Below the pieces are notes generated by a model. The model made no database searches. It worked only from the letters and a program-made list of their open reading frames with translations, and was not told where the DNA came from. Of a DNA stretch of 64,000 nucleotides, positions 23,936-35,425 are shown piece by piece; positions within the stretch are counted from its first letter, which is position 1, and each line of letters begins with the position of its first letter. The position numbers were made by a program, and so were the translations under genes. This DNA comes from Aedes albopictus (taxonomy: Eukaryota; Arthropoda; Insecta; Diptera; Culicidae), in contig NC_085138.1 of NCBI RefSeq assembly GCF_035046485.1, forward strand, positions 31,773,115-31,837,114, given 5' to 3'.

Positions 23936-26900
23936 CCTAGAGGTTTCCTTGTAAGAGTTCCTGGAGGAACTTCTGGAAGAATGTCCGGAGGAATTTCTGC
24001 AGGAATTCCTGAGGAAATTTCTGGAGGGACATTTGAAGGAGTTTCTACAAGAATTCCTGGAGGAAGCTATGAGAAATTCCTGGAGAAATCCCTGATGTAA
24101 TCCCTGGAGGAATTCCTGAAGGAATCCGTGATGGAATAACAGGATGAAACACTGGAGGGGTAACCGAAGGAATCCATGAAATAATTCATGGAGGAATTCC
24201 AGGATGAATTGCTGGAGGAATTCCTGAAGGATTTTTTGGAAAAAATCCTGCATGAATTTGTGGAAGAATTACTCGAAATTCAATGACGAATCCTTGCAGA
24301 AATAACTAGAAAAATCTCTGGAGGAATTTGTGGAGCAATTTCTGGAGGAATCAGTGGGATCATTCCTGAAGGAATTTTTGGAAGAATCCGCGAAAAAAAT
24401 CTTGGAGGAATTTCTGAAGGCATGCTTTCAAGAATCATTGGAAGAATTTCTGGAGGATTTTCAGGAGGAATACTTGGAGGAATCCCTGGAGACATTCATA
24501 GAGAAAATCCTAGAGAAAGCTTTGGAAAAATTCCTAGAGAAATCCCTACTGTAATCCTAGGAGAAATTCCTAAAGGAATCCATAAAACAATCCCTAGAGG
24601 TTTTTCTGGAGAAAAATGTAGGAATTCCTGGAAGAATTTCTGGAGGATTTCCTGAAGGAATTCTTTGAAAAAATTCTGGAAAAATATTTGCGGCTTCCTG
24701 AAGGAATGATTAAAGGAACTCCTCGAGCAAAAGAATTCCTAGAGGGATTTTTGAGGAATATCTAAAAAAATCATTCATGAATCCCTGGAGGAATTCCTGG
24801 AGAAATTCCTGGCGAAATCTATGGGGGAATACCTGATGAAATTTTTCGAAGAATTCCTGGAACAATTCCAGGAGAAGTTTTTTAAGTTTTTTTTTCTGGA
24901 GAAAACCATGGATAAATTCTTGTAGGAATACCTAGAGGAATTCTTGGAGGAATCCATGAAGAATTTTTAAGATGATTTTCTGGAGCAATTAATAGAGAAA
25001 TTTTTATAGTTGTCCCAGGAGAAATTTCTGGAGAAATCCCTTGAAAAATTCCAGAAAAAAATCCTGAAAAAATGTCTGTAGAAATCCCTGGAGAAATTTC
25101 TCGAGGAATTCCTGGAAGAGTTCCGGGAGAAATTTCTTCAGGATTTTCTGGAGAAATCCGAGCAGGAATTCATTTAGGAGTCCTTGCAGAAATTCCTGGA
25201 GGAATCTCTGTAGAAATTCCCGAAGGTTTTTAAGATGGAGTTAACGAAGGAATTTTTGCAGGAATAATGGAGGAGTTCCTGGAGGAATTTCCGAAAGAAT
25301 TTTTTGAGGAATTTTTTGCGAAACATTCCTGGAGAAATTCCTGGATGATTTTCTTGAGGAATCTCTGGGGAAATTCCTGGAGGAATCTAGGTTTGAATTC
25401 CGGGAGGTATTTCTGGATAAATTCCTGAAGATTTTTTTGGTGGAATGACTAGAGAAATTCCTGGATAAATTCTTTAAAAAATTTCTGGACAAATATTTAA
25501 GGCTTCCCGGAGGAATGTCCAGAGGAACTCCTCGAGGATTTTGTGAAGGTTTTTATTTGAGTAATTTCTGAAGAAACTCATGGATGGACTCCTGGATGAA
25601 TTCCCGCTGAAATTCCTGGAGGAATCCATGGAGAAATCCCTAAAGGAATTCCTACAGAAATTCCCAGAAAAGATCCGGGAAAAACCCCTGCTCTAATCCT
25701 AAAAGGGATTCCTGAAGGAATCTGTGAAGGAATTCAAAGATGAATCCCTGGAGAATTCCTAGACAAAATTCTGGAAGAATCCTTAAAGATTTTTCTGGAG
25801 AAATTCCTGAAAAAATGCAGTAATTCCTGGAAAAAAAAATCTGGAGGATTTCCCGAAGGAACTCGTTGAAAAATTTCTGGAACAGTTTTGGGAGAAGTTT
25901 TTTTCTGGAGAAATCCGTGGATGGACTCTTGGAGGAATACCTAGAGGAATTCTTGGGAGTATCCATGAAGATTTTTTTAGAGAATTTTCTGGAGCAAAAA
26001 CTAGAGAAATTTGTATAGTTGTTCCAGGAGATTCCTGGAAAAATTCCAGAAAAAAAAATCCTGAAAAAAATTCTGTAGAAATCCCTGGAAAAATTTCACG
26101 AGGAATTCCAGGAAGAGTTCCGGGACAAATTTCTTCAGGATTTTCTGGAGAAATCCGAGCAGGAATTCCTTAAGGTATCCTTGCAGAAATTCCTGGAGGA
26201 AGCCCTGTAGAAATTCAAGATGGAATTACTGAAGAAATTTTTGAAGGAATGAATGGAGGAATTTCTGGAGGAATTCCCGAAAAAATTCTTTGAGGTAGTT
26301 TTAGCGAAACATTTCTGGAGGAATTCCTGGAGAAATTCTTGGATGATTTTCTTCAGGAATCTATGGAGAAATTTCTGGGAGAATCCATGTTTGCATTCCG
26401 GGAGGTATTTCTGGATAAATTCCTCCAGATTTTTTTGGAGGAATTCATTTATGAATTCTTAGAGGAATAACTAGAGAAATTCCTGGATGACTTCTTTAAG
26501 GAATTTCTGGACAAATATTTAAAGCTTCCTGGAGGAATGTCCACGAGTAATTAATAAAGGATTTTTATGAGAAATTTTTGGAGAAACTCATGGATGAATT
26601 CCCGAAGAAATTTGGGAGGGATCCATGAAGAAATCTCTGGAGGAATTCCTAGAGAAATTCCCGGAAAAGATCCGGAAAAAAATATTTTAGGATTTTCTGG
26701 AGGAATTAATCGAGGAATTTCCGGAAGAATCCCTGGAGACAATATTGGAGGAATTCTGGCAGAAATTCTTAGAGAACTTTCTGTAGGAATTCCGGCAGCA
26801 ATCCCTGGAGGTATTTCATGAGGATTCCATGGAAGTATCCCTGGAGGAATTCCTAGAAGAGTTCTAGGAGAAATTGATTTAGGATTATGTGGAGGATTCC

Positions 26901-27078
26901 GTGAAGGATTTCCTGGAAAAATCCCTGGATGAATGCCTTGAGAAATTTCTGGTGGAATCCATGGAGGGAGGAATTTCTGAAGGAATTCCTGAAAAAAATC
27001 CTGGAGAAATTCCTGGAGGAATCCATGGAGGTATCCCTGAAGGAATTCTTGGAAGGGTTCCGGGAAACATTCTTTTAA

Positions 27079-27194
27079 CCCTAAAAGGGATACCTTCATG
27101 GCCTCAGTTTCGTCACCTCGCTGAGTGTGTTCCATCAAATACGAGCTCTGAAAGGAGCCTGGGGTCCAATGGACCCCAGGTATCCCTTTTAGGG
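27079..27194. mobile_element. piggyBac-type MITE with perfect TIRs
   Basis: TTAA flanks both sides (27075-27078 and 27195-27198). Perfect 16-bp inverted repeats begin CCCTAAAAGGGATACC. The CCCT start and TTAA target are hallmarks of piggyBac. The 116-bp interior is non-coding. Confidence 0.9.
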
Positions 27195-30100
27195 TTAAGA
27201 TTCTCTGGAGGAATTCTGACAGAAATTCCTAGAGAATTTTCTGGAGTAATTCCTGGAGATATTTCTGGATGAATTTTTGAAGAAATTCATGAATAAATCG
27301 TTGAAGGAATGAATCCCTGAAGAAGTCCTTGAGAATTTCCTGTAGAATGTCCTGCAGGAATCCATGAAAGAATTGCTGGAGAAATTCCAGGAGGAATTTC
27401 TGGAAGAGTTCCGGGAGAAATTCCTTTAGGATTTTCTGGAGGAATTTGTAGAGCAATTCCTTGAAGAATCCCGGGAGGAAATATTGAAGAAATTCTGGCA
27501 GACATTCCTAAAGGATTTTTTCTAGTAGAAATTTCATGACGAATCTCTGGAGGAATTCCTGGGGGTAAGTCTGGAGGAATTCCTGGAGGTAATTCTGAAG
27601 AAATTTCTGGAGTATTTATTGGAGGAATTATTTGGGGAAATTCTGGAGAAATATATGAGGCTCCATGGAGAAATTTCTGAAGGAACTCCTCGAGAAACTT
27701 CTGAAGGAATTTCTGGAGGAATTTGTGCAGGATATTTTTAAGAATTTCGGAAGAATTTTTCTAACGAATCCCTGCAGGAACTCCTTGAGAAACTCCTAGA
27801 AAAAGTTCTTGAGGAATTCTTAGAGGAATGCAAGGAGAAATCCCTGTAGTTCTGGTGAAAATTCCCAGAGGATTTTTTTGAGGAATTCCTGGAGGAGTTC
27901 CTGATAGAATTTCTGGCGCTCTTCCTTAAGAAATTTCTGAAAGAATTTTCGCGGAGGATTTTTTGCGGAATTTCTGAAGAAATTCATGAATGAATCCTCG
28001 GAGGAATTCCTGAAGAAATGCCTTGAGAATTTCCTGGAGGAATCCATGGGGGAATTTTTTGAGGAATTCTAGGAGGAATTCCTGGAAGAGTTCCGTTTCA
28101 TTTAGGATTTTCTGGAGGAATGCGAGGATCAATTCTTGGAGGAATCGCTGGATGAAATATTGTAGGAATTCTGACAGTCATTCCTAAAAGAAAATTTCAG
28201 GAGGAATCTCTGGAGGAATTATTGGAGTATTTACCAGAGGAATTATTTGAGGAATTTCTGGTGAAATATATAAGGCTTCCTGGAAAATAAATGGAGGAAT
28301 GCCTGAAGGAACTTCTCGAGGAATTTCTGAAGAAATATCTGGAGGAATTTCTGAAGATATTAATTATTGCATCCCTGTAGGAATTCCTGAAGAAATTTCA
28401 GGAAAAAAATCCTGGAGAAATTCCTAGGGGATTCCGTGGAGGATTCCCTGGTGGAATTTCTCGCGGAATCATTCGAGGAACTCCCGGAATTCCTAAAAGA
28501 GTTTCGGGTGAAATTACTTCAGGATTTTCTTGTGGAGTCCATGGATGAATTTCAGGGAGAAATCTCTGGAGGCATCTCGGAGGAATTTCTGGAGGAATGT
28601 CTGAAGGAACTCGGGCAAATTCTGAGCGAATACCTGGTGGAATTTTTTGAGGAATATCTGAAGAAATTTATGAATGAATTCCTGCAGGAATTCTTGGATA
28701 AATTGCCGGAAAAAATCCTGAAGAAATTCCTGAAGGAATCCGTGGAGGGTTTCCTGGACAACTTCCTTGCGGAATTCCTCGAGGAATTCTTGGAAGGGTT
28801 CCGGGAGACATTCTTGGGGAACTCAGGCAGAAATTCCTAGAGGATTTTCTGGAGGAATGCCTGGAGGAACTGCTGGAGGAATTTCAGGAGTTCTTCCTCG
28901 ACAAATTTCTGAAAGAATTCCTGGTGGAATTTCTGGAGGTTTTTTTGTGGAATTTCTGAAGAAATCCATGAAGGAATTTCTGATGAAATTGTTTGAGAAT
29001 TCCCTGAAGGAATCCATGGAAAAATCCTTGAAGAAATTTCTTGAGGAATACCTGGAAGAATTCCGTGAGAAATTCCTTTAGCATGTTATGGAGGCATCCG
29101 TGGAGGAAATATTGGGGGAACTCTGACAGACAGACATTCAGGAGTTTTCCTAGAAAAATGTCAGGAGGGATCTCTGGAGGAATTTTAGGAGTATTTACTG
29201 GAGGAATTCCTGGGGGTTTTATTTGAAGAATTTCTGGAGAAATATACATATGAGGCTTCCTGGAGAAATGTCTGAAAGAACTCCTCGAGGAATTTCTGAA
29301 GGAATTCCTGGAGGAATTTCTGGAAGAAGATTCTGAGGAATTTCTGAAGAAATTCAGTAATGAATCCCTGGAGAAATTCCTTAAGAAATTTTTGGAAAAA
29401 ATCCTAAAGAAATTCCTATAGGATTGCTTTGAGGTATTCCTGGAAGAGTTTTGGAAGAAATTCCTTTAGGATTTTCTGCAAGAATCCGTGGAGGGATTCC
29501 TGAAAGAAATCACTGGTTGCATATTGGAGGAATTTCTAAAGAAATGTCTGAAGGAACCCCTCGAGGAATTTCTAAAGGAATATCTGGAGGACTTTCTGAA
29601 GAAATTTATTATTGAATTCCTGAAAGAATTCCTGAAAAAAATCCTGGAGAAACTACTGGAGGAATCTGTGGAGGATTTCCTGTAGAGATTTCTCGCGAAA
29701 TTTTGGAAGAGTTCCGGGAGACATTCTTTCAGGATTCTCTGAAAAAATTCTGGCTGAAATTCCTAGAGGATTTTCTCGAGAAATCCCTGGAGGAATTTCA
29801 TGAGGAATTCTTGGAGGATTTTTTTTAAGAATTCCTGTAGGAATTTCTGGCGTTATTTTTCGAGAAATTTCTGGAGGAATTTGTTGAGCAATTTAAAAAG
29901 GATTTTTTGAAATGATTCATGGATGAATCCCTGAAGAAATTCGTTGAGAATTTCCTGGATAATTTTCTGAAGGAACTCCTGGAGAAATTTCTCAAGGAAT
30001 TCCAGGAAGATATTCTTCGGAAATTCCTTTAGGATTTTCTGGGGGATTCCGTGGGGCAACTCCTAGAGGAATCCCTGGAGGAAATATTGGGGGCAGACAT

Positions 30101-31002
30101 TTCTAGTGGATTTTTCCTAGAAGAAATTTCAGGCGGAATTCCTGGAGGTAATTTTGGAAGAATTCCTGGAGTATTTACTGGAGGAATTCCTGGAGGAATT
30201 ATTTGAGGAATTTCTGGAGAAATATATGAGACTTCCTGGAGGAATTTCTGAAGGAATTATTGGAATATTTTTTGAGGGAATTCCTGGAGGAACTCATGCA
30301 CGAATCTTTGGAGAAATCCTGGAGGAATCTCTGTAGATTGCAATAAGGATTCCGATCAAAATATTCTATCTAGGAGTTCTGACATTCTCCTAGCATCATT
30401 AATTGTCTAGGATCAAAATTCTTTCACAACGACAATATTTTTTATCTATAATTGATAATTTTCTAGATATTCTCCATTGTATTTGATACGTTTATAAAAT
30501 TTTATAAGAGTCGAGATAATGACTTCATGTTTAAGCTTCGTATTGCCTTGAAATCATTACCATCCGAAGCTCGATCCGAAGCCTTCTCTAGAATCCCAAT
30601 ATGAAGTACTTGGTGATGTTGGCACCACAACATGTTGAAACCCCTACTTGGGAATTCATATTGCGTGTAACACCATCATTCTATTTTGCACCATGATCAT
30701 ACATATATATATTGCACCATTATTATAGTGCCCCCCCCTAAGCAAGAACCCTGCGCACGCTAGTGGTTTTCAGTACTGTTTTTGTCGGGCTTTTGTTCCA
30801 ACGAAGGTAGCCGGTGCCCAAAGAAATGGAGGACATTTCCCGACCAGAAGCACATAGCAAGATTACTACAAATTTATGACAATTGTTAGAAATAACAGAA
30901 GTTGATATAATTATGTTGTGAAGATTCTTTATGTGAATACGGTATTGGTGTCCTTATTACCCTTCATGTACCCGAACCGCGACAACTCATTTTCATCCGT
31001 TT

Positions 31003-31190
31003 TTGCCTTTCTCGTACACCAAGGTGTACCGAAAGGCTATATGTTCACTCCGAAAACGAAAATTTGATAGAGCCCCCGGAGGGGTCAAGTGTTATATACC
31101 AATCGACTCAGCTCGACGAGTTGAGATGATGTCTGTTTGTATGTATGTGTGTGTGTGTATGTATGTGTGTGTGTGTATGTGTACAAAAAA
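31003..31190 (+). repeat. Dispersed repeat with two built-in hairpins, copy 1
   Basis: It contains GTACACCAAGGTGTAC and CTCAGCTCGACGAGTTGAG, both hairpin-forming, followed by a TGTATG/TGTG simple stretch (31137-31180). Related copies lie at 46438-46580 and 47370-47545, all with ATACCAATC.ACTCAG and GA.ATGATGTCTG. The class is unknown. Confidence 0.7.
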
Positions 31191-31289
31191 GGTCACCTCA
31201 TTTTTAGATAGTAAACATCAACCGATTTTAACGACCGACGGTTCATTCGACGCGGAATCTGGTCCCATTGTTTCCTATTGAAAATGGTT

Positions 31290-32395
31290 CGGATCGGTCC
31301 AGCCGTTCCGGAGATATGGCCATTTAGGTGTTCCGGATCGGTACCCCAGGAAGGGGCCAGATATGAAAATGCAACAAACCCATGCATGCGGCCCATCAAA
31401 CCACGGCATTTTCGACTATCTGATGAACGGGAAGTAGGAAAATAATCTCAGACTATATCTGAACCGGTAGTGTTCCGGAACCGGTTCCGGGTGTCCTGCC
31501 GGAAGTGGCCAAATGTAAAAGTGAACATAACCCATGCATGCGACACATCAAAGAGCGGCTTTTTCGATAACCAGTTGAATGATAAGCAGGAAAGTAGTTT
31601 TAGACCATATTTGAACCGGTAGTGTTCCGGAACCGGTTCCGGGTGTCCTGCCGGAAGTGGCTAATAAAAAAAATTGAACCAAACCCATGCATGCGACGCA
31701 TCAAAGAGCTGCTTTATCGATAACCAGATGAACGGTAAGCAAGAAAATAGTTTCATACTGTATCTGAACCGGTTGTGTTCCGAAACCGGTTCCAGGTGTC
31801 CCGCCGGAAGTGGCCAATTAAAAAAGTAAACCAAACCCATGCATGCGACACATCAAAGAGTGGCTTTTTCTATAACCAGATGAATGGTTAGCAGGAAAAT
31901 AGTTTCATACCGTATTTTAACCGGTTGTGTTCCGGAACCGGTTCTAGGTATCCCGTCAGAAGTGACCAATTAAAAAACTGAACCAAACCTATGCACGTGG
32001 CGCACCAAATAGCTGCTTGATCGATAACCAGATGAACGGTAAGCAGGAAAATAGTTTCAGACCATATCTGAACCGCTTATGTATAATAGACGAAGTTGAA
32101 GAGGTGAATCCAACTGAATGCGTCTGACGATGGCCGAATAATTATAGGTCGAAACGCGTAACGCTTAACAAGCTGTTTCCGATATTTGTCACCGATAATT
32201 ACAAATCAATCCACAAATAACATATCTGAACCGGTTGTGTTTCGGAACCGGTTCCAGGTGTCCCGCCGGAAGTGACCAGTTAAAAAAGTGCCATGCAAAC
32301 CCATGCACACGAAACATCAAATCATCAAAAATGTTGGATAACCAGATAAACGGGCAGCAAGAAAATAGTCTCTGACCACACCTAAGATTACCAGC
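31290..32395 (+). repeat. 152-bp tandem array
   Basis: Six to seven units contain the palindrome GGAACCGGTTCC, then GCCGGAAGTGGCCAATTAAA and AAACCCATGCATGCGAC. TGTTCCGG-type landmarks lie at 31471, 31623, 31776, 31928 and, after a 145-bp insert plus TSD, 32238. The period is 152-153 bp. Similar monomers sit inside the element at 34068-34820. Confidence 0.85.
32076..32220 (+). mobile_element. 145-bp retroelement fragment with hammerhead-like core
   Basis: An exact 13-bp duplication CATATCTGAACCG (32063-32075 and 32221-32233) flanks it within one unit of the tandem array. It contains CTGACGA, then a GGCC/GGTC stem, then GAAAC (32125-32157). That is the order of conserved bases in a hammerhead ribozyme (CUGANGA, stem II, GAAA). 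It ends in AATAA-type text. Penelope-like elements are known to carry hammerheads, so this may be their terminal fragment. The outer stems are not clearly formed. Confidence 0.45.
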
Positions 32396-32399
32396 AGCG

Positions 32400-33095
32400 T
32401 TGTAGAATCAGATTTGGATGCATCGCTGAAATTACGAAGGTGAACAAAATCAATGCAAGCGATAAATATGCGTAAAAGAACAAAATCTTAATAAAAATTA
32501 AAGCGATCTTGTCAAATCACACAATTTTAGATTCCTGAGACGTAATTACACAGTAGGATGAATCAACGTTGTATGGGAAAATTTAAATTTTATAGCATCA
32601 ATCCCCTTTTGTGGTTGAAATTACTACGCACAATTTTGATGCAACTGGTTAAGCCCTCGCGCTCTGTAATACGGTTGAAATTTAAATGGGTTTTATTATG
32701 AGAAATTTCACTAGCTTGCACTTTTTTCTGTCAAATTTTACATAAATCTGATAACCAATGATAATTAAATAAAGACTAAAGTGTGCAGAAAAAAAATTGC
32801 CGAAATATCTTGATAATGATCGGCATCCAGGCTAGTGAAGTTGGTCCAGCAGTCAACTAGGAGGTATGATATTTTTCAGCTTTGCTTATACGTTTAACAT
32901 AATACATAACTTCGGAATATGAGCCTTCAATAAGTTTCCAAATTCGATTATGGCTTAGATATAAAAATGTTGCTTTTATAATGTTGCTTTTCTGAATAAG
33001 GCTGACACAAATTTCGATTTTCTCTCAAGTCATGAGGGGTCCCCCTTGGAAATTTTATTCGGAATTCATCATTTTGAGGAAGGGCACAAATGAAT
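32400..33095. other. No gene recognised
   Basis: AT-rich spacer with only short frames. I see no TIR pair or repeat match. Confidence 0.5.
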
Positions 33096-33764
33096 AGGGG
33101 AGATCGGGGCATAATGAACAGCCGGGCAAAATGGACACCCATATTTTTGTCGAAACCGTTGACTTTTATGTTAAACTTTTAATGCATAAGTATAAAGAAA
33201 CAAGTCATCGTTCTATTTTTCCAAAAGTACCATTCATATGCCTCCAAAATAACCTAAATATCATTGAAATAGAAATATGTTTTTCATATGGTGAAATTCT
33301 TATAATGAACACTGGCAATTATGAATGGATGTACGCGCATTGCATACTGTTAGGCGCTTAAGCGTGTGTGGAACAAAATCAATTGGATTATTTTAGCCTA
33401 AAGTTTATTAAATTTACTTTGATGTTATGTACACTCGTCTAAGATGGAGAATTTAATCTGTGGTATCGATCTCCGTGGGCGAATTACTTAACTGATCGAT
33501 GTAATCAAAGAAATGGCAGGGGTGTCCATTATGCCCCAATGGGTGTCCATTTCGCCCCGTACCTTCTCTGCCAGCTCTAAAAACACTAGATTTACCATTC
33601 ATTATTTCTTCACAATAAATACATTCTACCTGCTATACATGATTTAAATACGCAGGAAACCAACTAAAGTTGTAAGCCAACTGATAATATGTTAAGGTTT
33701 TCTCTGTTATACAGGCCTAACGTACTCATTTGCTAAGGGTGTCCATTATGCCCCTAATCCCCCT
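33096..33764. mobile_element. TIR element with GGGGCATAATG ends
   Basis: The left end AGGGGAGATCGGGGCATAAT is inverted at the right end, AGGGGGATTAGGGGCATAAT when reversed. Similar text (GTGTCCATTATGCCCC) repeats internally at about 33523. The element is 669 bp and non-coding. The target duplication is unclear. Confidence 0.65.
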
Positions 33765-34067
33765 TAACCAATAACTTTTTAAATTTTAAAGTGAAATTAG
33801 AGTTCTCTAGAAAAAAATTGTTACCAAATCCGATGAGTTAAGCGGATTTGCTCATTGTTTGTGAATTTTTTCATCAAATACATTAATTATTTATCAACTC
33901 TAGTCCCCCATTGATAAGTCAACGAGCACTGTGACAAAAGAAGAAAATGAGATTTGTTCCGTTTTACAGTATTATCAGAATTCGGTAAACACTTTGGTTT
34001 ATGGCTCTTGAGGCATATTCGACGAGAAAGGCACTATCACCACTAGGTGGATTAATCTGGGTTTTTT
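33765..34067. other. No gene recognised
   Basis: About 300 bases of AT-rich spacer between two TIR elements, with no recognisable feature. Confidence 0.5.
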
Positions 34068-34820
34068 AAGTCGTCCTCAATCGATCATAAATTGGTGCTA
34101 GTTTATTATACTCAAGTGGCCATGCAATATACGGAACCATCCCGGAGATATTCGGGTTGTGCTGGGGTCAGGGGGTTGCCAAAATGGCCAAAAGTGATTA
34201 TTTCGTGTGATTGTGTTTGAACCTTGGTTTGAACTATCGATTTTCAGTGACATTTTTGTGGTGAACAGTGAAACACAACTGCAATAACCAGATTTGAATA
34301 AATTGACCCTTCCGGATTCCCGTGGCAGGTTCCACGGGGCCTCAATGGGGACACTTCTGATTTTCAACCAAAACATGCCGTGCGACATATTAATCTTCAT
34401 GATTTCGAATGACTGAGTCAGAAATGATAGACTGAAGTCTGTATAAACTAATACAGGCCACCCCAGAACATCTAGCGCAGGTTCCACGGGGGTGTCATCG
34501 GGGACATTTTTGGTTTGCAAGCAAAACATGCCATGCGACGTTTGAATCTTCACGATTTCGAGAGAATGAGGCAGAAAAAAATTACTGGAGTATGTATTTA
34601 TTGATGTAGCCACCCCAGAATATCTGGAACAGGTTCCGCAGGAGCCTCCCAAACATTATAACACACGAAATATTCACTTTTAGTCATTTGGCAAAACAAA
34701 CCCCTCACCCACCTCCTGACCCCAGTACAATCCGGAATATCCCCGGAATGCTTCCGAATATTACATGGCCATTTGAGTATAATAAACTAGCACCAATTTA
34801 TGATCGATTAAGGGCGACTT
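34068..34820. mobile_element. Long-TIR element enclosing satellite monomers
   Basis: The outer ends are long inverted repeats, starting AAGTCGTCCTCAATCGATCA on the left and its near-complement at 34801-34820. The pairing is strong over the first 65 bases and can be traced for more than 100. The interior holds tandem units (34280-34655). There is no coding sequence. Confidence 0.75.
34280..34655 (+). repeat. Two to three tandem units of 152 bp inside the TIR element
   Basis: CAGGTTCC occurs at 34326, 34478 and 34630, exactly 152 bp apart. Each unit has AAAACATGCC.TGCGAC, which resembles AAACCCATGCATGCGAC of the 31290-32395 array. The two arrays probably share an ancestor. Confidence 0.7.
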
Positions 34821-35183
34821 CATGAAAAATCGGATGAAAATTGACGAAATGACAGCATTTTGAACATGAGTTGTGGGAGTTCGGGTACGAGAAGGTTAAG
34901 CATGGGGCTCCCATTTTCATCCTTCGAAAAACGATGGATTCTGGTACTGTTTGTTTTATTTATTATTTTTGTATTTTTTTTTAATGTGAGCCAGCAATAA
35001 AACAAAAAGAACGGAATCGATCAGTGCTGTAGTTCCTTGTTTCCGAATAGGATAAATTTGGTAGCGTGAGATTATTTATGGCACTCAGACCCAATCTATA
35101 ACAAAACTTGTTTTTTTTTATTAAAACAAATGTATAACCGCATTTTTTTATATTATGCATACAAATATAACATAATATCGTAC
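34821..35183. other. No gene recognised
   Basis: AT-rich spacer with poly-A/T runs (34970-34984 and 35110-35120). No feature beyond that. Confidence 0.5.
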
Positions 35184-35425
35184 CACAGAGAAACAGACGT
35201 AACTCTTGGGACAAATTTCAGTTAAAAAATAGTCACGAAAACGTAATCGCCCAATACTAAGCAAATTGTGCGTGGCTAAGCAATCACTAGATGGCGGTAG
35301 TGAGCAAACGTCAAGCATGAACAAAAACTATGTGAGCGCCGCGAGTGGTCGATTCACCTACTTTTAAATATTTGAATCCACATTTTGACGGAGTGCGAGT
35401 GGAGTGTGACGTCTGTTTCTCTGTG
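35184..35425. mobile_element. MITE, CACAGANAAACAGACGTAAC family, copy 2
   Basis: The TIRs begin CACAGAGAAACAGACGTAAC and mirror at 35406-35425. GTAC or GTACC lies at both borders, shorter than the 7-bp repeat of copy 1. The internal motif GACGTTTGCTCACTACCGCC (minus strand) resembles GACGTTTCACTCTAGCGCC of copy 1. Confidence 0.75.

Larger units (their letters stand above)
22936..30340. repeat. GGAATTCCTGGA array, 7.4 kb
   Basis: Degenerate 12-15 base units based on GGAATTCCTGGA or GAAATTCCTGGA run for 7.4 kb with two insertions. The 12-base unit keeps every frame open, so predicted proteins of EFLE, GIPG, NSWR, PGIP, SRNS or QEFL repeats are artefacts. Higher-order structure exists: a block containing AATACCTAGAGGAATTCTTG near 24927 recurs near 25938, and TTCTTCAGGATTTTCTGGAG near 25135 recurs near 26140. 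Both give a period of about 1.01 kb. Confidence 0.9.
20164..30765. mobile_element. Giant hAT-like non-autonomous element, 10.6 kb, carrying two satellites
   Basis: An exact 8-bp duplication GTTTTCAG flanks it (20156-20163 and 30766-30773). The ends are CACTAGCGTGCACAGGG and, reversed, CACTAGCGTGCGCAGGG (16 of 17). Both subterminal zones carry a G/C run (20178-20209 and 30730-30740) and GCACCAT motifs. The interior is a GCACCAT satellite (20220-22900), a GGAATTCCTGGA array (22936-30340) and about 270 bp of other sequence (30341-30610). No transposase is visible. An 8-bp TSD fits hAT. Such a cargo of satellite in one element is unusual. The alternative is two solo ends around independently expanded repeats, but the matching TSD argues for one insertion unit. 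Confidence 0.75.

Noticed and set aside
26551..27138. A 195-codon minus-strand open frame, the longest in the array
   Set aside because: It reads through the GGAATTCCTGGA repeat and the piggyBac-type MITE, so it is a by-product of a 12-base unit without stops.
28436..28840. A 134-codon plus-strand frame rich in E, F and L that looks like a coiled coil
   Set aside because: The residues follow directly from the repeat (GAA TTC CTG GAG). There is no splice, start context or composition change.
31290..32395. Possible CRISPR array because of regular spacing
   Set aside because: The whole 152-bp unit is repeated, with no unique spacers, and the genome is eukaryotic.
33131..33361. A 76-codon frame as a gene within the GGGGCATAATG element
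   Set aside because: It has no domain and lies wholly inside a non-coding TIR element.
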